DNA of 33,391 nt from Entrophospora sp. SA101 (Eukaryota; Glomeromycota; Glomeromycetes; Entrophosporales; Entrophosporaceae), in contig CAUDNR010001513.1 of assembly GCA_958430865.1 (NCBI GenBank), forward strand, positions 56,785-90,175, written 5' to 3'. Both the position numbers and the translations under genes were made by a program. The number at the start of each line of letters is the position of its first letter. Position 1 is the first letter of the stretch. This document shows positions 20,477-32,565 of this stretch, one piece after another. A model generated the notes under the pieces. The model made no database searches and was not told the origin of the DNA. It saw nothing but the letters and a program-made list of their open reading frames with translations.

Positions 20477-21401
20477 TTGATCCCTGAAATTCTTGGTTAT
20501 ACCAATGTTCACTTTGTTTGGTTTTGTTACAGCATACCCCATATAATAATGAACTAAGATTTTTATTGAAGAAAATATTTATATATATAGTAACTTATTA
20601 TAATTTGAACTATTAATATATCAGGACAACATGCTATATATTAATTCAAAAAATGGCATCCTTGATATTGCTTAATTCTAGGTATGCATGCATAATAGCT
20701 ATAAATGTTATTTCTTTACCTGTCTATATATTAGTTTATGATCTAGTTTTGATTTTCTTTGGGGATTACCTTTCAAGATTAATAAATATTTTTTTTATTT
20801 TTTGTATAAAATTATGTTTATAAAATTGAAAAAATTTGGTACATATTGAAATCCTTCAATATCAATGATCTCTCTTGATCTTTTTGTCCAAGCCTTTTAT
20901 CTAACGAAAAATATATTCAAGCAAAACATCATTGTTTTACAAGTAGTTTTTAATCACTTGTGCTATAACCAGCTTTTTCTATTTTAAAACAATTGAAAAT
21001 ACACTGTTGAGTCTCACCTGATATTTCATTATGTGAAGGGTCATAGCATAAAAAAGATATGCATTCAATTTTGTCACTATGTGATAAATGAATGTCCATG
21101 CTGCTGTTGTACGTGAAAATGAAATTATGTGAATTCGCAATTCACATATGTGAAATTCAAATTTACATGTGTGAAATTCCAATTAGCCAATCAGAATTTC
21201 ACCCCACTCCATAATATTTTAATTTCACATAGGTTGTACTGGCGATCATTGGTGATCATTGGTTAAAAAAAGTTATTTCTATATAGTTAAAATAGCAATG
21301 ATCATTGTTATTACTGTATTGCTGGAATATAACCACCACTTTAACATTTATTTCCTTATTTTTTATCATCTGTGTTAAATTAATTCATTTTTCCCACAGA
21401 A

Positions 21402-21999
21402 ATGTCAAAAGTCAAATGTTCTTCATACTCCACTGCTGAAAAGTTCCAAGTTTTGCAACATGCAAAACAACATGTTTAAGATCGGCTGAGCACCATTTTA
21501 CCATTGACCACTCAATGATTTCTCATTGTCAAAACAATAGGAATAAATAATTTAGGAAGAATATGATGAGGCTGAAGCTAACTTAAAAGCATGGATTTTT
21601 GAATTTTGACAGGATGGAATTGCTATAACTCCTAAAATCGTAAAACTTATATGAAGGAACTTTTCAGAAATCAATTTGCTGATAATCATCCAAGTTCCAG
21701 TGAAAGATTTTGTGCTTCACAATGTTGGTTTTATGGCTTTTTATAAGGCATGATTATTTTGCTATGCGACGTAAAACAAAAATTGGCCAAAAGCTTCCTG
21801 CTCAACTTGATGTCAAATTTCTGAATTTCTATAAAAAATCAAAAACAATTTGAATATCGACTTTTAGAAATTGGAAATATGGACTAAATTCCTGTTTATT
21901 TTGATATGGTTGGAAATATATATGAAGTCAAAGTCAAAACTCAAAGATCGAAAGCCGAAATTACATCATACGACTGGCTGAATATACAGAAAAATTAAT
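21402..21999 (+). pseudogene. Tigger/pogo transposase pseudogene, 5' partial (copy 2, first unit)
   Basis: Matches 5954-6551: the N-terminal region up to the first 82 bp of the nested insertion. It then stops abruptly and is followed by 393 bp of sequence not seen elsewhere in the window. Confidence 0.8.
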
Positions 22000-22392
22000 G
22001 GAAGATAGGTATTTAAAAAATGCAAGAGATAAAATATTTGTTTATTAATAATTATTATAATGATTAAAAACAGATTTATAAGAATATTGTTATATGATTA
22101 TATCATATTTATATTTAAAATGGCAATGTCTCAATTCCTTTATCTGCTAAAGAAAGACTTCATTAATAACCATCATTAAAAAATAATAAAAAATAATAAT
22201 AATAATAGCCTATATTTTCTTTCTTCTGCAATTGTCACTGTTATGTATATATTGATTATAAATATTACATTGCACGATTAGAAAAAAAAAAAATAATATT
22301 ATTAAATCACAAAGAGAATTTATTTTCATTATTTATATCAGGGTCCGATAAAAATTTTGGGAATCGACCATTTTCCGAGTTACACATGTGTA
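22000..22392. mobile_element. 393-bp copy-2-specific segment, probable transposon fragment
   Basis: AT-rich and without coding capacity. Its right end is less AT-rich (GGGTCCGATAAAA, GGGAATCGACCATTTTCCG) and runs into a near-perfect palindrome centred on ACACATGTGT (22375-22397), which overlaps the resumed transposase sequence at ATCGG. This end looks like the terminus or apex of a fold-back transposon. The family is not known to me. Confidence 0.5.
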
Positions 22393-23915
22393 ATCGGCTG
22401 AGCACCATTTTACCATTGACCACTCAATGATTTCTCATTGTCAAAACAATAGGAATAAATAATTTAGGAAGAATATGATGAGGCTGAAGCTAACTTAAAA
22501 GCATGGATTTTTGAATTTTGACAGGATGGAATTGCTATAACTCCTAAAATCGTAAAACTTATATGAAGGAACTTTTCAGAAATCAATTTGCTGATAATCA
22601 TCCAAGTTCCAGTGAAAGATTTTGTGCTTCACAATGTTGGTTTTATGGCTTTTTATAAGGCATGATTATTTTGCTATGCGACGTAAAACAAAAATTGGCC
22701 AAAAGCTTCCTGCTCAACTTGATGTCAAATTTCTGAATTTCTATAAAAAATCAAAAACAATTTGAATATCGACTTTTAGAAATTGGAAATATGGACTAAA
22801 TTCCTGTTTATTTTGATATGGTTGGAAATATATATGAAGTCAAAGTCAAAACTCAAAGATCGAAAGCCGAAATTACATCATACGACTGGCTGAATATACA
22901 GAAAAATTAATCAAAGCTTCAAATTGTCATAGCTCGATCAATAATCCGGCTGTTTTGGATAAAACAACTACCATTCGAATTCTCTCAATGATGTGAGTCT
23001 AATGTAAGATACTTTGATCTACCACATATATTACAATAACTCACCATTTATTGATGATATAAACATTAAAGCATCTTTATTCGAATCCTCTTTATAAGAC
23101 TATTCTAATGAGCCGCATTTCGTTAAATTTGAATCACTTGTTCTCGAGACAATTAATTTTGGAAATATTAATTATAATAAATCATGTGATATGTCATAAT
23201 TTCGACCTTTTCGACATTTGGGAGTCAAAGTCAAAATGACCAAAATAAATCTCGGCCCCGAAATTAAATCATTACGACTTTATGTATAGTTGGAAATCCA
23301 ACTATTGATAAACATGGTGCAAAACTTGCAGGTTCAAATAATTGGAAATAAAAAAAATCGTTTTACATGTGTTCTTACAATCCTCGCAGATGATACAAAA
23401 TTGCCACCAATTGTTGTTTTTAAAGGTAAATGAATGCCAAAAAATCTTGCCTCCTCAAATTGTCGTACTAATGCATGAAAAAAGAATGGTAGATGAAGTT
23501 GGAATGAAAGCTTTGTTTGATAAGTTGTGGAAAAGAAAATCCATAATTAATGGAATTATGAAAAAAAGCGCTGCTTGTTATGAATAGCTTTGAAGGTCAC
23601 AAGACGGATCCAATCAAAAAAAATTGCACAAGATGAAAATACTGATCTAGCAATCATTCCATAGCTGTTGTTCAACCGTTTGATGTTTGTATTAACAAAC
23701 TATTCAAAGATAGACTTTGTGAAAAGTGAAGTTCGGTAAACCCATCTATAGCAGAAGTGGAAATTCAAGAAAGCCTGAGCATAATGTTATTTGTAAGTGG
23801 ATTCTTGACGTTTGGAATGAAATGCCAAAAGAAATGATTGTAAAATTATTTAAAAAGTGTGATATTAATGATGCGATTGATGGATCAGAAGATCATTTGT
23901 TTGGGCAAAATAAAA
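22393..23915 (+). pseudogene. Tigger/pogo transposase pseudogene, second unit (copy 2)
   Basis: Matches 6033-7555 with the same stops, the same Asn for Asp (23583-23585) and the same nested 459-bp insertion (22830-23288). Bases 22393-22911 repeat 21481-21999, so copy 2 carries 519 bp of the transposase twice. Confidence 0.85.
22830..23288. mobile_element. 459-bp nested MULE-like insertion (copy 2)
   Basis: Identical to 6470-6928, with the 9-bp duplication GTTGGAAAT at 22821-22829 and 23289-23297. The insertion therefore predates the segmental duplication. Confidence 0.7.
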
Positions 23916-25532
23916 AATTTCTTTCTATATATTTATTATGTAAAAATAATTTAAAAATATATGTGATGCAAATTTATACTGGCGCTTATTAAAGTTCCAA
24001 AATATTTAGGCACAATTTCTATAAACATGAAATAAAGAAATCGAATGTAAGACACGCACAATTTATTTATTGTTGTTGTTGTTGTTGATATTATTATGGG
24101 AAACGCACGGAATCTTCCGGTGAAATACGCCAAAAAATATGGGATAGATATGAGATGTATACGGAACACATACTAATGCTAATGCTAAATACGAAATACA
24201 CACGGTATTTGCTAATACTAATACTAGTATTTCCCGTATTATATGAATTACGCGATGTGTTAAATACGAAATGCATACGGGAGAACGAATTCCGTGTCGG
24301 TACGTTTTCCATAAATCTCATGTGCATTTCGTGTGTATAGATTTCGTATGTATCCGGTACTTTTTTTGCATTTTCACTGGAAGATTCTCCATACGTTTTC
24401 CGTAAATCTTGTGTGTATTCCGTACATTTTTCGTTAATAATAATAATTTTTATAGGGCAGGAGGTGAGTAAGTATGCGTATAACAGTAAAAAGTAATAAG
24501 ACTTATTTTCATATTTATATATGATAACCAAATTGTGTAGTTTCTGCGTTTCGGAACAATTCGAAATACAACTACAAATATTTTGGAAATCAAAAAATGG
24601 TTACGACCAACAATTTTAGTGCTTATATTCCGGACAATACGACATATGAAAATCTATTAAAAACAGTAAATAGCTATTATTATAGACGGGTTTTGGTTTT
24701 GAATTTTATCTCGTTAATTCCCAGAGCTAAATCGAGACATATTATGCATCTAAGTTTCATACAGTTTCACAAAATGCATGTTATTTTTATTATTATTAAT
24801 AAGAAATAAATAAATAAAGTTTATAATTATATAAAACGTATAAAGTATCTTAGTATGAAAAGTCCAAAAATGACAATTTACTACTATATAGATTTGTGAT
24901 ACAATAATACAAAGTTGTATTTTTTTTTTTTTAGGTTTGATAATTCTTAGAAACAACCTCTCTCTACTACTACTTTACAAATAAGAAAGTTATAAAGGAG
25001 TTCCAGCTTTCCAACAGTTTCACTTTAGGACACTGGTGCTCTGAAATTTTTAAAACGCTAAAAATTTTTTATATGAACAATTTCACATGTCCACATATGT
25101 AACGCTAGCAATTTTAAATAATTTAATGTAACGTAAAAAAAGAAATGAATTGATAAAGCACAAATTTAGTATGGAAAAATAGGGAGTGACTACGCACAAA
25201 ACCTTAAAAAATTAAGTTTCGGATGTCAAATATAATATTTAACATGCCTTATTTATAAAAAAGTATAATATTTGTCCACTCATATTGTTTTAAGTATATA
25301 AATAAATGCCCGAGTTATAGAGTTTGCCTCTGTAAATACTTTAAGAAGTAAAAGATAAGATAATTAAGATAATAATAGATAATTCAAAAGATAAGCTTGT
25401 TTAGTTAAATAATAATAAATTTAACCAATAAAGCAAATTTTATTTATTTGTTTTTTTAACAGTTAGTAATTGTTTAAAAAAAAAATTTTTAAAGAAAATA
25501 ATTTATTTACTAAATTACCCGAATATTAATTA

Positions 25533-25567
<35 letters not shown>

Positions 25568-25777
25568 TAATAATAATAAAGAAACCGTTCACGAAAAGAG
25601 AAACAATTGTCGTAATTAGTTAACTTTTTTTAATACGAAAACAAATAATAATAACGATGATAAGACGAAACAAAATAAATTTACGAAAAAAAAAAAGTTT
25701 GTCGCCGATTTTCGATTTTGCCAAATTTTTTAAAAAATATATATTTTGACGAATTTACATTTTAGTCCCAAAACAAA

Positions 25778-26083
25778 TTATATTCTTCTTTCTTCTAGTA
25801 GTCCTCTTATTCGTTCAGCTAGAAGATTATATCTTTCTTTTGTTGAATAATCTGCTTGACCATATGTCCTGCCAGATGCATATTTAATAAGTTTCGTGTC
25901 CTTTTCGCCCACTCTGTGTGCTTCGTCCCCAAACTTGATGTGGTACAAATGAATACCTTTAAGACGAACAGCATCTATATTTATTCTCCTTATTATTTCA
26001 TTTAGATCTATATTATGTGGTGTGTTGATATTATTTAACTGTACCTGCGCCATCAGCGCAACATATTTCTCTTTGAAATTCAT
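25778..26083 (-). CDS. Small HMG-box-like protein 1 (duplicate copy)
   Basis: A 101-aa frame whose translation is identical to that of 9418-9723, including LYHIKFGDEAHRV and TKERYNLLAERI. It is in the same orientation with the same flanks. See that entry for the family argument. Confidence 0.55.
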   Translation of the reverse strand: MNFKEKYVALMAQVQLNNINTPHNIDLNEIIRRINIDAVRLKGIHLYHIKFGDEAHRVGEKDTKLIKYASGRTYGQADYSTKERYNLLAERIRGLLEERRI

Positions 26084-29000
26084 GGCTTATAAGTTTTGTT
26101 GTGTATGTACGTTAAATATATTATTTACTTATTTATTATTTTTAAATTTTGAGAAGAAAAACTCCAAAAAAACTCGAAATAATTTGATCAGTCTTTTTAT
26201 AATGTTTTTTTTTGGATCCACGTAGAAGTACATATGGCCGAACTTTAAAACAATACAAGTTCAATAATTGAATCAATCAAATCCATTTTATTTTTACCAA
26301 TTGTTATTATTGAATAAAAAATTATATTATAATCGCCAATTATCGACAAGCAACAAATAAATATTTTGGTTTTTGTTCCATCATGGGAAAAAGAAAGTGT
26401 GATCTTAGAATGAAAATATCACGCAATCAAAAGCGTCTTTTTTTTTTGTTATCTGATTAGTTATCCTCTAAATATTACACGTAATTTATTGATATTTTGA
26501 TTATCACTTAATAACAATTACAGGGGAGGTTATTTTATAATTTGTTAGTGACCGTTTTAGGAAGGAATTAAATGAACCATGTCAATTATCTCGTCGTATA
26601 TGATTACACTGATCATTATTACATAAAAAAGAGCCACTGTTAAATGAATGATACGTTACATACCAGGACTAATCGCGTAATATTATTGACGGAACTTTAG
26701 TCAGGATTAATAGCCAAACAAAATTATTAATTGATGTTGATCATTTCTATAATAATTTGTGAGGAAAAACGAAAAATCTACAAGTGCTACAAAGTAAAGT
26801 TTTTTATTAAAAATCAAAAAAATGTATCAATATATTCTTTGATGTTTATTCCATCTTATAAAACAAAGGGATATAAATTTGACGTACAAAAACATAATGC
26901 TATTCTCTTGTAAAAGATCATCAAGTAAAATTTATTAATAATGAAATCAGCACTTCTAGATTATTTTTTGCCAATCTTTGATATTCATTTCTACTATGTA
27001 TGAGACACTCATTCATTCGCGGATCACCGTAACTATTATTTTACAATGGCAAAAATGGACTAGTTATAGATATCACCACCTGGGATTAGCATTGCTGATA
27101 AATCACTGCTGATTCAATTGATTGTTAATGTTATCAGAAACATCTGATGATAAAATCAAGTGATGTAAATGATAGGTTCCCCCGTTCTTCAAGATCTAAT
27201 CCATCAATGACTTGAACAATGCTAGAAAAATCATTGTCATTATTTTTTTGTCATGGATTCCAAGTTGTCACTTGACAAATAATATTAATACATATTTATT
27301 AATAATAGTTTATATTATGCCTAATTTTAAAAATACGACCACTCCTGCCTATTTGCATATGCCAATATGTATTTGTGGGGCTTTAATAAAACTTTGATGT
27401 ATATGCACGCACATAAGTTTTGGTTTAGAGCCGAAAAAATAGTAAGCATGCAGATAGACGGATGCGACCGTATATCTTTAGATACTACTACTGCTAAAAA
27501 AGTCTACTATAATGATATTTGATATGTACGGTAAATGTAATTTGTAAAAAAATTAAAGTTATCGTTATTATATGTTCAATGAAGTAATAGTAATAATGTA
27601 AATATGACGGAAATTGCAAATTTGTGACTTGTTCAAGAAATATGTATAGGTAAGGAATTTTAATTCCGTTGAGCAAAAAGAGTAAAAAAAATTTTTTTTT
27701 GTGAATGGGTAAAATAAATATGACTCATGTCAACTGACTAAAATTAAACAGTCAAGTCATTACGTGGAAAAAACTTGGCATTTTTTTTTTTATTCAAGTC
27801 GTGTTGACTTAAACCCTGGAATTAATATTTAAGTGCCATGTCAGGTAAGAATTAGAGAAAATGAATAGTACTATTTGAAAACAACGAAATGAAATTCCAC
27901 TTTCCCAATATAAAAAATTTTTTTTTTTGTCATTGATAGAGTCTTGTGTGACAAAATTTTTATAACCATCCATTGTGTGCATTCATTGTGTTGCTTGCAT
28001 AAATTAATAAAATCCCCTGTTGATTTAAACAATGATTGTTTATTAGATAAATATTATGTAAGAACATTTTCATTGTTTTATTAAAATTATATTAATGTAA
28101 CAATAACAGTGTGATTATTGCTAATAAATAATCTCATCATTATATAACATATGACTAACATGCTACATACAGTGATAACGCTTTTATTTGTTATTGTTTA
28201 AACTGCATGGTCTAGATTTATTTTTTATTTTTCATTTATTATTTATCGTTGCGTGCGTACGGGGTATTCAGAGTCAACATGATGATGTATATGTATCAAT
28301 ATTATTGGTATTTAGTAAATTTCGGGGACCTCAAAACATAAAACCCATTTTCACTCGATATAGTAAATTGTACCACATATTCTCTATTGGGTATATATAA
28401 TAACGTGTTTGTTACACGACGTATATCATTAATTTTGCGATATTTTTCCCACGCTATTATTAATTAAATTAACATTGTAAAATAATTTATTTGTCAGATT
28501 GTAAAACTCCCTCCATCATTCGTTGTAATATCCCAAAAAAATTCGTATAATTTTTCAACAATATGCACGATGAGTCATGATCAGAAAGCATAACTCCAAT
28601 TAACATTCTTCGCATAGCTTTTAACCTTGAATGATCATTAATCATGCATACGTCTCTTTAAATTTTGCAAAGAAAATTTTCTAAATCGGGGAATGTTTGA
28701 GTTTAGTGTGATATTGATTATGAAAATTGCTTCAAAGAATCTTTAATTTCTTACTTAGTAAAGTAAATAATTTCGTATCACACGCTTGCACGAATTGAGG
28801 TATGTATGGAGACTTTATTAGTTACAATGATAAAAAAAAAACAATAATTCTTATTTTGTATAAATAATAATATTAACGACATAATTAGTTCCACTAATAA
28901 CAATAACGACAGGAAAAACTATTTATAATTTTCGTGTGCCAAAAAATATGAAGAAAATAGATTGATGGAAATTCCAACATTTATCGTAAAGTTTATGCAG

Positions 29001-30589
29001 AAACTGTGGTGGCATCAAATAGAAAATAACATACGGAGAAGATAATGAATACATCCATTATAAATAATATGAAACATATGGAACTTGTATAAAAAGGTAC
29101 TAACTAGTACATGCAGGATACATATGGAATGTTAAATACATACCTATTACGGTATTATTAGTATATGATGGCACGGAATAGATACGGAAATGTTACTTTT
29201 ACGGTATGGGAAGGTGCGGCATACATACAGTACTAAAAATTAAAGTACTTTGTATATAAAAAAATAACATGTAAATAAGTGTGGCGCAAACGAATAGTAA
29301 CACTAATTAATATTAATATATGATTTTTAGTTAATATGTAACGTAAACAACCACCTATTACTATAATATTTCTAAATATTGATACAAAATTTATAAATAA
29401 TTTTACTTTAGATTACCTTCATTATTACAAAGTCATTGTTTACATTCGTCATATGATGATGATAATATAGTGTATTACTGTATTATATTGTTGGTATTAC
29501 AAAAATCATATATTTGTTTCAAAATTATTTATTTCCATCGATAACATGAACAAAGTCATGATTGTACATTATGAATGTAGTTTCATGATATTTTTGAGTG
29601 TAGTATTGGTGGAGTTGGTTTTTTCTTTTTTTCATTAAATAATCCCTTTTATTTGGATACAAAGCTAATTGGTATCAACACTGGTATTAATAGTTTTGTT
29701 GACATTGTTTTAAATTCTTTCACCCTCCAATCATTGTTTCCAGTATATATTTTAGAGTACTTTCAATAAACAAGGCTATAATGAGAAAGTTATTATCACG
29801 TATAACGTTGCAAATTCTCAAGAGAAATTTCTTAAACAACATCAGGATCGGGTAACATCTAATATAACGATACCTTGTCAATAAGATCTATTATACAGTT
29901 ATATAGTACGTATGGTATACCTATATCAACTTTTATTTCATCTTAATATAATATTAACATTTGTATTTAAAAAATATATATTGATTTTTCTTTATCAATT
30001 ATAAAAGTACCTCTATGGACAACTCTATTTTTTTAAAGTCGTTGAAGTCTTTGAGGTTTAGATGATACTGTGTAATTTGTTATCTTGAGAGTTTTCATAA
30101 CATTGGCAAAATAGTCTATCATAAAGGCCGATGCTTTCATTGTTTCATCAATTAAGGTTTAGGTTTAGTGATCTAATTACTGTATAATAATTATAGTCAT
30201 AATTCTTTTCTTTCTAAACAAGGAAATTACATGCATAAACTTTAGGTCCAAGTTCATAATGATTTTTGCAAATCAAATAAATAAATATGTGAAATTGTTC
30301 CTATTGTCGATCTTTGGAGTGGCGATTTTTAGAAAATTTTTTTTTATTAAACCTAATTACATTTTATTTCACAGAAATTAAAATCTGATTAGATTAAGAT
30401 TTAATTTTTGATTTTATATTTGTAATTATTTTGGATATTTCAGATATTTCAGATACTTGTGTATTTATTTTAATTACAAATATTTTAAATTTGTAATTTT
30501 AGATTTACAAATATTCAAAAAGGAGATAGGATTACAGTTAAGAACTCTATTCTGCAAAAAACATGTTATTTTTTTTTTTTTACAAAAAT

Positions 30590-31162
30590 TTAGAAATGTA
30601 TAGGCTCAATGATCATGCGAGATAAAAAAAACAAATATTCATCACTGATCATTAGAATATTTTCACGATATAAAGAAGTATCACGAGATACTTGTGACTC
30701 GTGAGATTCCAATAAAACAGATTCGGGAACTCTTCTATGAGAGTGATACTTTTTAACTGCAAAAATAGCAGCTTTACCAAAAAGCCACATCCTATAGGCA
30801 TTCATAACCTATAACATCTTCTTGAAAATTTACGAATTTTATAGAGTGAAATAGAATTAACAGCCAATGGCACAGTTTGTTGTAAACCTTCCCAAGATTC
30901 TAATTCTGTAGTTAAAGATAAATCTCTCCAGTCGTGTCAATCTGAGATTCACTTTCAAACACCTCCTTATCAATATATTCATCTGCAATAGGTTTAATAG
31001 TTTCTTTTGTTTTTTTAGTTTCACGAGCTTTTTGTAAATGCTGATTTCTTTATTCTGTTTAAGCATTTTAACAAAATAAAAAATCGCGTTCCATAAAAGG
31101 AATGATTTTCGTGGAAAAATTTTACCAGCTGGCGCAGCATTTGATGTGTTTAGAGGCACCAT
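30590..31162 (-). pseudogene. Unrecognised gene remnant (duplicate copy)
   Basis: Identical to 14230-14802, with the same frame changes. The remnant was therefore already decayed before the duplication. Confidence 0.35.
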
Positions 31163-31421
31163 AGTAAAATATCAAATATTTTGATCGACAAATTTATGAG
31201 GGCAGATCAGTTAATCAATAAAAAAAATAAGCTTTGATCGGCAGATTTTGTGAATCAAATTTCTAATTAAATGGTCATTTATCAACTTTAACAGTTAAAT
31301 TAAAATCAAGTTATTACGTAATATTAATCACAATGACATGCATACGTCGAATCTTTTTCGAGTAATGATCTATAAATATTTCAGAACTATATTTTACGTA
31401 TTAAGAATGACAGAATATTAA

Positions 31422-31905
31422 CTCTTTTATTAGAAGAATAATAATAGTTGGTACTATATATTACGGCGATACTTGCATTATACTTTTAGAAAGAGCTATT
31501 TAATCAAATAAAAAGACTACAGGGATAAAAGTCATGCACACGTTTAGAAATTAATTAATTGTAAAAGCGAACAACAGCCTCATCTGACATTTAGACATAC
31601 GAGAATAGAGAATAGAAATCTTGAATAAACATATATGTTGATTTGAACAAATCCTTCAAAAAATTATAACTTCAAAATGTCGACTTAACACAGAAGTCAA
31701 CGTGGCGAAGTCATCTGACTTATAAAAATGCTGTACCCAGTTACAAAATTACCAGAATTATTTGTGTTTGATAAAGAAAATCTTACCACAAAAAATGGGG
31801 CAAGATACAAACAAGGATAATCAAAGCAGTAATTGAAAGTAAATAACCAGGTGGCCAACAAAATATTGAGATATAATTATTATGTGCGTTTTTCTTGTAA
31901 TAAAT
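31422..31905 (+). promoter_or_regulatory. Paralogous block B (copy 2)
   Basis: Copy of 15062-15545, with TATA-like sequence at 31721-31729 and the ATGGGGCAAGATAC segment at 31795. The related block from 18138-18605 lies about 650 bp away in inverted orientation (32561-33028). Confidence 0.4.
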
Positions 31906-32539
31906 ATATAGTTGTCAATTTGATGATCTTTTTTAGTCCTACAATAATAACATTGTGTGCAATTAATTTTTAAACTTGGTGTAATTTGTTATATTTATAT
32001 TTATATATATATATATATATTATTTTATTTTTAAAAAAAATAGAAAGGAATCATAAAAATGTGATTTCAAATCTAAATTATTAAAAAACTCTTTTCTTGT
32101 TTGTGTAAAAGGAAACGAATATGATAATGATTAATCCCTCGTGATTCGATTTGCGTAATCGATTAATTTTTCGATCATAACGATAAAGTGGAAATAAATT
32201 TTTTTGCCAAGATGCGAAACTATTAATATCTACTACTACTGCGCGAATTAACTAGTCAAAAAATATATTAAAATAGAAAAATTAAAATTAAAATTAAAAA
32301 AATTAAAAAAAGTCGATAATGAAAACGATTAATCGAATTAATAAACAAATAAACAAATAAAGCATAACAAAGAAAAAAACAAACAAACAAAAATAAACAA
32401 ACAAAACAATAAACAAACGAATAATAAATTTTAAAAACATTTTTTTAAATTTTTTTTAAATTATAAATAAATTAAAATAAAAAAAGCAACCGCCAATTTG
32501 TCCAAGAATTTTGATTCGCCACGATTTTCGAAAGATAAG

Positions 32540-32565
32540 TTATATCGTAGCTCTTAAGATATTTT
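32540..32565 (-). pseudogene. 3' stub of HMG-like gene 2, cut by inversion
   Basis: Only the last eight codons and stop-proximal bases (matching 16180-16205) remain. The rest of the gene is replaced by the inverted segment. Confidence 0.8.

Larger units (their letters stand above)
20477..32565. repeat. Segmental duplication, copy 2
   Basis: Direct repeat of 4310-16205 (see that entry for offsets). It contains the first 22 codons of the 3953-4375 ORF (20477-20542), one R unit, the transposase pseudogene with a partial tandem duplication, the fold-back repeat (24098-24440), HMG-like gene 1, block A (26498-26660), the 14230-14802 remnant and block B (31422-31905). It ends inside HMG-like gene 2 at an inversion junction. 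Confidence 0.95.

Noticed and set aside
19079..20557. Very long open frames on both strands across the gap
   Set aside because: They consist mostly of N plus a trinucleotide repeat. Only 19079-19390 is a credible gene.
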